A stretch of 64,000 nt of DNA from Diphasiastrum complanatum. Its lineage: Eukaryota > Streptophyta > Lycopodiopsida > Lycopodiales > Lycopodiaceae. The notes beneath the pieces were generated by a model. The model made no database searches and was not told where the DNA came from. It saw only the letters and a program-made list of their open reading frames with translations. Location: NCBI GenBank assembly GCA_029204225.1, contig CM055100.1, forward strand, positions 55,383,278-55,447,277, given 5' to 3'. Of this stretch, positions 60,408 through 64,000 are shown in pieces; positions within the stretch are counted from its first letter, which is position 1; every line of letters begins with the position of its first letter. Both the position numbers and the translations under genes were made by a program.

Positions 60408-61098
60408 AACTTGGCTCATAATTAATCAGGACAGCAGGTTTTCAGAGCACAGATAACGACCATCATACCTAGCTTCAGATCATCTGCAAATTGGTGTAAA
60501 TCTTCATCAAGTCTTTTTAAGTGACTATCAATCTGTATGAAAATAAAAAACAATATAAGTAAACAATGAAGTTTGAACCCTAGAACTGAAAATCCCATTC
60601 TCATCGAACCGAAAAGAGAAATTACAAGCTCTACTTTGCAAGATCTTACAAGATCGTGTGCCTGTTGAGCAAGTAGAACTTTTTCAGTGCAAAGACTCAG
60701 TAAGTTTTCTTGATTGACTTCCACATCCTTCTTTAGCTTCTCAATTAATTCTTCTTGGTCTGGTGTTGGCTTTTTGGTATGCTGAGATGGAAGGTTAAGG
60801 AAAAACTTTGTCTGCTCCCGTATTTGGTTAAGCATGCCTGAACACAATGAAAACAGAGGGTTCTCATTAAAGCTAAAAAATCTTTAGAATAAATAGATAG
60901 AAAAGAGCATGTGGTGAGATTCAAAAAAAGCGAAACAGTAATTATTGCAAGGGCCTGTAGCAAAATATATGGCTGGTGCAGCAATAGTATTGTAAGGTTG
61001 CAATATGAAGAAGTAGATTAGCATACTATGAGAGCGATCATCAAGTTCTCGCATAGTTGATAAATGCCTCTGCAGTTCAGCTGGAAGAGAGCTTGAGT
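43028..61098 (-). CDS. ING2: ING2-type PHD-finger protein, six exons, first exon missing
   Basis: Inhibitor-of-growth proteins read H3K4me3 and work in histone acetyltransferase complexes. Joined exons on the - strand: 61027-61098, 60650-60837, 60469-60532, 43516-43796, 43340-43378, 43028-43144. They give 252 residues and a stop, against about 262 for Arabidopsis ING2. The N-terminal ING domain has [20 protein letters not shown] and [15 protein letters not shown], then [20 protein letters not shown] across a junction. The middle is basic/acidic ([14 protein letters not shown]) with the family word LMPPPGS. The C-terminal PHD finger is complete as C4HC3: YCICGQ, IACDNENC, EWFHYQC and WYCPSC, with Tyr and Trp positions for a methyl-lysine cage. 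All junction phases agree. The upstream exon with the start codon was not found in the window. The 16.7-kb intron is full of retrotransposons. Confidence 0.92.
43865..44811. other. Intronic sequence without recognised feature
   Basis: No gene or element was identified. Open frames here are short and overlap on both strands without domain content. Confidence 0.35.
44812..44880 (+). repeat. Possible tRNA-related SINE head
   Basis: GTGTGGTGGTAGAGGG resembles a polymerase III A box and AAGTTCAAAGT, about 45 bases on, a weak B box. Adjacent CACCCAAGTTCAAA is typical of plant SINEs. No target duplications were seen. Confidence 0.3.
44900..45420. other. Intronic sequence, possible retroelement leader
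   Basis: No gene. The text is low in CpG and runs into the putative LTR that follows. Confidence 0.25.
45421..45795 (-). repeat. Putative LTR remnant
   Basis: Read on the - strand from 45795 it begins TGTTGTGGCCCTAACTTACC and is GC-rich in its first 150 bases. A TATA-like ATCTATATATGG then lies near 45604-45615, followed by pyrimidine/purine-rich text with GTTCTAGAGAGAGAAC. This resembles the U3-R layout of a plant LTR. No partner or primer site was found. Confidence 0.3.
45959..46108 (+). mobile_element. tRNA-derived SINE (80 bp) with 35-bp target duplications
   Basis: The direct repeats 45959-45993 and 46074-46108 differ at one base and start CATATCTCAACTTC. Between them, 45994-46073 has an A box TGGCTCAGTTGG (46002-46013) and a B box-like TGTTCAAACCCC (46046-46057), with the core CCAAAGTTTCTTTGGTCCCA and the end AACCAAGAAG shared with the truncated copy at 26182-26231. 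It inserted into the LINE fragment that continues downstream. Confidence 0.7.
46109..47158 (+). mobile_element. LINE 3' fragment, decayed
   Basis: Frames between 46100 and 46640 match the C-terminal region of the LINE at 49374: [14 protein letters not shown], and [16 protein letters not shown] (46374-46571), which corresponds to [17 protein letters not shown] there. The 3' part ends with TGTATCTTCTGGTACCTCAAAGACATTG..., the same type of tail as that LINE, directly before the CT repeat. Frameshifts occur throughout. Confidence 0.7.
47159..47236. repeat. (CT)39 microsatellite at a LINE tail
   Basis: A pure CT repeat that starts right after the LINE 3' tail and ends where the next 5'-truncated LINE copy begins. 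Confidence 0.97.
47237..48907 (+). mobile_element. LINE copy 2, truncated and missing its endonuclease
   Basis: It starts at the position equivalent to about 49633 of copy 1 (CTTCATCCGGCAAGAAATCC) and carries ORF1 text to 47940: coiled coil with [12 protein letters not shown], then NIRVRGIPD and [15 protein letters not shown]. Near 48060 the text jumps from the GLECGIV equivalent of GFWNC at the start of the endonuclease to the linker after it, so the endonuclease domain is deleted. The linker (48122-48736) and the start of RT ([31 protein letters not shown]) follow. It breaks off at 48907. Stops and frameshifts are present. Confidence 0.8.
48902..48992 (+). repeat. 65-bp spaced direct repeat
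   Basis: GGTACAGGTCAGCGAGGCAG occurs at 48902 and 48967, within a GC-rich block of CAGC and GGCAG words that ends LINE copy 2. Confidence 0.75.
49032..49118. repeat. (AG)n microsatellite, 87 bp
   Basis: A pure AG repeat. Confidence 0.97.
49374..50359 (+). pseudogene. LINE ORF1, coiled coil and RRM-like type
   Basis: The ATG at 49374 begins MAPKKKGG. A frameshift within the C run near 49413 leads into the main frame, open to the stop at 50357-50359. The protein would be near 325 residues: a Pro/Ser-rich N-terminal part, a long coiled coil (words EYLKQ-like heptads, [21 protein letters not shown]) and a C-terminal part with [30 protein letters not shown] and [15 protein letters not shown]. 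This layout matches ORF1 proteins of the L1 type with RRM and CTD, which bind RNA as trimers. The CCHC knuckle typical of plant L1 ORF1 is absent. Confidence 0.7.
50408..53859 (+). pseudogene. LINE ORF2: endonuclease, reverse transcriptase, zinc knuckle
   Basis: The APE-type endonuclease (50408-51170) shows GFWNCSG, LLAETHE, GDFNAR and ISDHS, that is, all the usual catalytic motifs. A frameshift lies near 51070. The RT (51761-52940) has [48 protein letters not shown] and YADDVVLL (YADD at 52484-52495). Frame changes near 51765 and 52935 interrupt it, the latter with a probable small deletion. The C-terminal part (to 53859) has [19 protein letters not shown], a C-x2-C...H...C knuckle. No ATG starts the frame at 50408. 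Three frameshifts in otherwise long open frames suggest a recent death. Confidence 0.88.
54016..54020. repeat. Target site duplication ATGCT, left
   Basis: ATGCT directly before the left LTR; the same five bases follow the right LTR at 59311-59315. Confidence 0.85.
54021..54378 (-). repeat. Chromovirus 3' LTR (left on the + strand)
   Basis: On the + strand it starts TGTATTAGATCC and ends CTCGTAACA. Partner of 58953-59310, with the same length. Confidence 0.92.
54379..54395 (-). other. Chromovirus polypurine tract
   Basis: Read on the - strand the bases directly before the 3' LTR are TTAAGGGGGAGGGAG, the expected plus-strand primer. Confidence 0.7.
54393..56647 (-). pseudogene. Chromovirus pol with three deletions, chromodomain retained
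   Basis: The RT start (56261-56647) has [21 protein letters not shown] and DGAKFF. The text then jumps to [14 protein letters not shown] (55983-56264), so the block with the first catalytic Asp is missing. The box reads FLDD at 56160-56171. After GIKMDP a second jump goes to [15 protein letters not shown] (55814-56008), losing the RT tether and most of RNase H. The integrase (54650-55516) keeps its zinc-finger region ([22 protein letters not shown]) but jumps from DFIVGLPKT to [19 protein letters not shown], losing part of the catalytic core. A stop near 54650 precedes a chromodomain (54393-54584) with [18 protein letters not shown]. The chromodomain places it among chromoviruses, whose integrases target chromatin marks. 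Confidence 0.88.
56718..58138 (-). pseudogene. Chromovirus gag and protease, with nonsense codons
   Basis: The ATG at 58136-58138 starts [14 protein letters not shown], an acidic N-terminal region. A TAA after the 119th codon (near 57780) and a TAG near 57600 break the gag domain ([25 protein letters not shown]). The later part (57146-57487) has [17 protein letters not shown], and the frame shifts near 57150. A CCHC knuckle [14 protein letters not shown] lies near 57066-57108. The protease site reads [11 protein letters not shown] near 56810-56840, where the usual order is D-S/T-G; the middle residue is Asp. Frame loss before 56718 separates it from RT. Confidence 0.85.
58139..58939 (-). other. 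Chromovirus leader with degenerate internal repeats
   Basis: No gene. Words such as TACCCTCGCTRA and CTGACAGCRA recur near 58375, 58467 and 58560, and CAGCGCTGG with ...CTGCT near 58658, 58745 and 58835, so the leader is built from diverged short duplications. A leader of this length is usual for such elements. Confidence 0.5.
58940..58951 (-). other. Chromovirus primer-binding site
   Basis: On the - strand TGGTATCAGAGC begins one base inside the 5' LTR end. It is complementary to initiator tRNA-Met. Confidence 0.85.
58953..59310 (-). repeat. Chromovirus 5' LTR (right on the + strand)
   Basis: On the + strand it starts TGTAATAGATCC and ends CTCATAACA, with the same length as the left LTR. 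Open frames across the two LTRs are shadows. Confidence 0.92.
59311..59315. repeat. Target site duplication ATGCT, right
   Basis: ATGCT directly after the right LTR, matching 54016-54020. LINE 3' UTR text resumes here. Confidence 0.85.
59399..60343. other. Intronic sequence with TTTTCGCA-type words
   Basis: No gene. From about 60041 to 60225 words such as GTTTTCGCA, TCGCACTTTTCG and TTCGCATTTTTC recur. This recalls the GCGAAG-rich block at 15740-16130 and the tract at 100-560. Confidence 0.35.
60344..60405. repeat. (TC)n microsatellite, 62 bp
   Basis: A TC repeat with one CC interruption near 60357, starting after CAATAAAGATT, a text similar to the LINE tails that precede other CT repeats. 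Confidence 0.95.
60469..61098 (-). other. ING2: ING2 5' exon cluster (three exons)
   Basis: Exon 61027-61098 (72 nt) begins after CTTTTGCAG and ends before GTATGC. Exon 60650-60837 (188 nt) begins after GTGTTCAG and ends before GTAAGA. Exon 60469-60532 (64 nt) begins after TCATACAG and ends before GTATGA. Introns are 60838-61026 and 60533-60649. The phases (1, 0, 1) are consistent, and the translation gives the ING N-terminal domain. Confidence 0.88.
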
Positions 61099-62478
61099 CT
61101 GCAAAAGTGGTCCAAGTCAAATCAAACTACTTATTGTAATAGAAGCATGTGCAATTGAATAATAATAATGAGTGTCTTTATCCAACCTATAATAATAGTA
61201 GAAGCATGTACAATTGAACCCAAACAAGAGTACTGATTCAACTTGAAAAAAACTACATAAAACCACCACACAGAACTTGATACAACTTAGCATGGATCAT
61301 GAAGCTCCTACAAATCTGACATAAATGAAAAACCAAAGAACTCTCATTTTCATGAAGATTAAGTTGAGTTATGCCACGAACACCACAGAAATAAACATTT
61401 GAACCAAAAGAGATATAAATAGCTGAAAACAAATACCAAAAATAAATGCTGCAACTAATCAGAGTATAGGAACTTAGAAGGAAGTAACCCGGAACTGTTG
61501 CCAACAAAATGAGTCACCAAGTGGCGTCAACAAAGTTAAGCACAGCACACTAGAAGGAGACAAAAAAATAGCAAAATAATCTGACTATAATTTGCAGCAC
61601 AGGTGATCAAACATTTCACCTTCACTCTCCTATGTCTGCACATATCACCTAAAACATTGTTTCATAATTTTGCATCAATAAATATGTTAATGATTTGAAT
61701 GATGGTTGATTTTGTCGCTTCAAAGGCATGGTGGCTTCATACATGATATATTAGTTTAACTAATATTTAAGAAGGGACTTCATTTTACCAGCAGACATAT
61801 CAAAATTCTTTGAGGGATGTAGTGGAGTGGGCTTAAATTAAAGACTTGGGACCCCCCAAACTAAAACTACTTATCTGGAGCAAGGGTGTGATGAGGGAAT
61901 TCATGTAAACATGATGGCTAAGAAATGTCATAACAACTCTACTGGAGGAACCATAATCTCTAGCTTATGAAAGTTGAAAAAATCGAATAAAATTATCTTG
62001 AAAATTACACCAGTATGTATGGAATGTGACAGATTCTGTACCTTTTGGTACGGAATGGGTATCTGTGTGTGAACACAAATAGACACAAAGTCTGAGACAG
62101 AGATCAGCCAAGTGAATGCTTTCGTAGACACAAAACACAGAGATACTCCAACACCTGCATAGCCACAAATGTTCGCCTACTGCTATAAAATAATAGCATA
62201 ATGGTATAATGATATCATCATGTCCTGCTGATATTGAGGAAGGATGTAATACAAGCTGCTGCAAGAGGTAGATGTGGAATGTGCTGCTAACATCGTCTGG
62301 GAGGTCGTCTATAAGATGTGTCTCCTATAGGACGGATAGCTCTAATAGCAACGTGAGTTTGACTAATACGCTATCTCTAATCTTTGTGTATAATAGCATA
62401 ATGGTATAATGCTAGAGAAGAAGGATGTGATCTGGAGTTGTGGATCTGAGTAACTCTGCTAAACTATCTGATATAGGA

Positions 62479-62482
<4 letters not shown>
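61099..62482. other. Probable ING2 first intron, no feature seen
   Basis: The sequence before the 61098 exon on the - strand should be intron. I looked for an exon coding the conserved start of plant ING2 (a short Met-Ala-Ile... lead ending Asp-Tyr-Leu-Glu) and did not find one here. Confidence 0.4.
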
Positions 62483-62519
<37 letters not shown>

Positions 62520-62520
62520 C
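62483..62520. repeat. (GT)14(GC)5 microsatellite
   Basis: A GT repeat to 62510 passing into GC to 62520. Confidence 0.95.
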
Positions 62521-62524
62521 TGGG

Positions 62525-62861
62525 GGAGGATTCACTTTTCATGCCTAAAGGCATATAAGATGAAAGAAGTACATCCAAGTATGATGAAAAGTAGATGGAT
62601 CAATGTCTTCAAAACAAACGTACTATACTATCCAGATTACTAAAATAGAGAAATAACCACTAAGAAGAGAGAGTTAGAGGCCAGGATTATATAGTACCCT
62701 GACTATTTACATATTCAACTAGACACTCTTCATTTCTCTTAACTATGTTCAAACTCTACACTCTCAATATTAGTATTAGGTTTTTTTTTTTGCTTGGTCT
62801 CAACAAAATAAATGTTATCATCTTTGTAGATCATGCATTTATCTACCTCTCTCCTTTGCTT

Positions 62862-62933
<72 letters not shown>

Positions 62934-63040
62934 CAAGCTTTATTAATGTCTTTTCCATGCTAAAAGGCATATAAGACTAATGAAGTACTTGTCAAGTATG
63001 TGGTAACCATGGGAGCGTATAAAACGTCTCCAAAACTGCA
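62525..63040. repeat. Duplicated segment with different microsatellites at its head
   Basis: 62530-62625 and 62950-63040 share, in order, TTTTCATGCctaaaGGCATATAAGA-like text (TTTCCATGCTAAAAGGC in the second), GAAGTAC, CAAGTATG and GTCT(T/C)CAAAAC. The first follows the GT/GC repeat, the second follows the GA/GAAA repeat. Confidence 0.55.
62865..62933. repeat. (GA)n(GAAA)n microsatellite, 69 bp
   Basis: A GA repeat to about 62902 passing into GAAA units. Confidence 0.95.
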
Positions 63041-63093
63041 AAAAGACTTTGTCGCATGGAAAAGACATTAATAGAGCTTTCTTTCTTTCTCTC
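62921..63093. repeat. Inverted repeat, about 40-bp arms, 93-bp spacer
   Basis: 62921-62960 (ending TTATTAATGTCTTTTCCATGC) is nearly the reverse complement of 63054-63093 (GCATGGAAAAGACATTAATA...). About 20 bases are perfect and the rest has few mismatches, including the GAAA/TTTC ends. Confidence 0.7.
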
Positions 63094-63460
63094 TTTGCCA
63101 AAGAGCTCTATGAGCTAGGAGAGGCCTATCATATGAGAAGTACCAATCAAGATCAAGGAGCTTTCTTCTCATTGAATCACATTGAAAGCAGTATTCTTCA
63201 CCTTTCTACTAGTCAAGCACAAGATATCAAATGTCTTGAAGTGGATCTTTTCAAGATGGGTGGGTAAGGAGCTTCTCTCCCCCCTACATCATGGATTTGT
63301 TCAGCCAAGCTTATAAAGAAAAATTCCCTACTCCTTGGCAAACTAGCATTATTCCTATTTTCAAGAGTGGAGACTTCGGAACAAATATTTGACAAAGTTG
63401 ATATTACTATGCTCAATAGTTTTTTGAATTTAAGTTTGGCAAGGCACATGAGTTAGCCAT
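63094..63460 (+). pseudogene. LINE reverse transcriptase N-terminal fragment
   Basis: The frame 63049-63267 and its continuation read GAFFSLNHIESSILHLSTSQ, AQDIKCLEVDLFKMGG, then LPPYIMDLFSQAYKEKFPTPWQTSIIPIFKSGD. These correspond to the start of a LINE RT (pattern ...KAxDxxGxxxExFK...P..W..s.i.PI.KsGD). One stop (63268) lies inside. It belongs to a different family from the 49374 LINE, whose equivalent text is different. Confidence 0.65.
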
Positions 63461-63473
63461 TTATAATAGCCTA

Positions 63474-64000
63474 ACTTGTTGATTGGATATACTTGTCATC
63501 CTCACAATGGTGGTCATAGTGTCGTTGATTATCTCATGGGGTCACCCTCCTCCATACCTCTCATTTTTTACTTTCATCTCTCTCCCACCACCCTCTCCAA
63601 TCATTCTTTCCTCTCTTTCGCTATTGGTCGCCTCCCACCCCCGAGTCATTTACCCACCCCAGGCTTACTCGCACACCCAGATATAGTTCAGCCCTCTATA
63701 TATTCTACCAGGAGTCTCTAGCCTCATTACTCCACTCTTTTCCCCATGACAGTACAATTAAATCACAAGTTGCTTTCCTTACCACCTCTCTTCACACTGT
63801 TGCCTCTCTAGCCTTTCCCTCTAAGCTAAGCCCCATAAAGGCAAATTCACACATTCTTTACCACCCAATCCTAGACACCCCCGTGATATGACGATGATTC
63901 TCACTCTCTTCATCTTGTCACCCATGCACGTACTGATGCTCCTCGCCTTCTCCGTTCCTCTCAATGCTCATACCATCGTACACTCCACCGTAAAAAGCGT
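63474..64000 (+). pseudogene. LINE endonuclease C-terminus, runs off the window
   Basis: [18 protein letters not shown] (63483-63545) matches the end of the endonuclease of LINE copy 1 (the equivalent [14 protein letters not shown] there). The catalytic SDH is SNH here (LSNHSFLSF). The linker after it ([18 protein letters not shown]) matches copy 2. Stops interrupt it and the sequence continues beyond 64000. Confidence 0.75.

Larger units (their letters stand above)
43797..60468 (-). other. Giant ING2 intron, 16,672 bp
   Basis: The donor is AG|GTATGA at 60468 and the acceptor is TTTTCTCAG|AG at 43797. The exon before ends in phase 1 (G) and the exon after starts with AG, giving a Glu codon within LKL-E-GKIP, the sequence order of ING2 proteins. 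It contains most of the recognisable mobile DNA of the right half of the window. No other exon is required between. Confidence 0.85.

Overview
The window looks like nuclear DNA of a land plant with a large, repeat-rich genome. Two host genes are supported: a plasma-membrane/cell-plate syntaxin (SYP12/SYP11 type) on the + strand at 35.3-36.3 kb, and an ING2-type PHD-finger chromatin reader on the - strand whose exons run from 61.1 kb down to 43.0 kb. Everything else recognisable is transposable-element debris, simple repeats or unassigned AT-rich sequence. The LINEs, with a CCHC-like C terminus and an ORF1 of coiled coil plus RRM-like type, and a moss/lycophyte-like unassigned coding remnant, hint at a spore-bearing lineage. 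A gymnosperm cannot be excluded from the sequence alone.

Layout. 0-5 kb: a Copia LTR with its tRNA-Met primer site (+), abutting a 3'-truncated Copia pol on the opposite strand. 5-9.5 kb: a decayed Ty3-type gag, coiled-coil debris and a putative LTR. 9.8-10.1 kb: a 345-bp foldback. 11.9-12.8 kb: a possible gag remnant (-). 14.2-16.7 kb: a long decayed coding stretch of unknown family (-). 17.2-22.5 kb: a Copia element with LTR, PBS, gag and protease, then a jump to the integrase tail and a separate RNase H fragment. 24-26.5 kb: degenerate tandem repeats and a 5'-truncated SINE with perfect target duplications. 28-30.4 kb: hairpin, LTR fragments and short repeats. 33.8-34.5 kb: three tandem repeat units just upstream of the syntaxin gene, which has a mitosis-specific-activator-like site in its upstream region. 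39-41.9 kb: Ty3 integrase scrap, a deleted Copia and its LTR.

43-61 kb is one gene. The ING2 exons at 60.5-61.1 kb and at 43.0-43.8 kb join in perfect reading phase across a single 16.7-kb intron. That intron holds a SINE with 35-bp target duplications, three LINE copies or fragments, and a chromovirus (Ty3/gypsy with chromodomain). The chromovirus inserted into the 3' UTR of one of the LINEs and is flanked by a perfect 5-bp duplication. The first coding exon of ING2 was not found and probably lies beyond 64 kb. The end of the window (63.0-64 kb) holds two more LINE fragments in the expected first intron.

Nearly all element ORFs carry stops, frameshifts or catalytic-site losses, so no autonomous element is present. 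Ten long or moderate microsatellites, mostly (GA/CT)n, punctuate the window; at least two CT tracts sit at or near LINE-like 3' tails.
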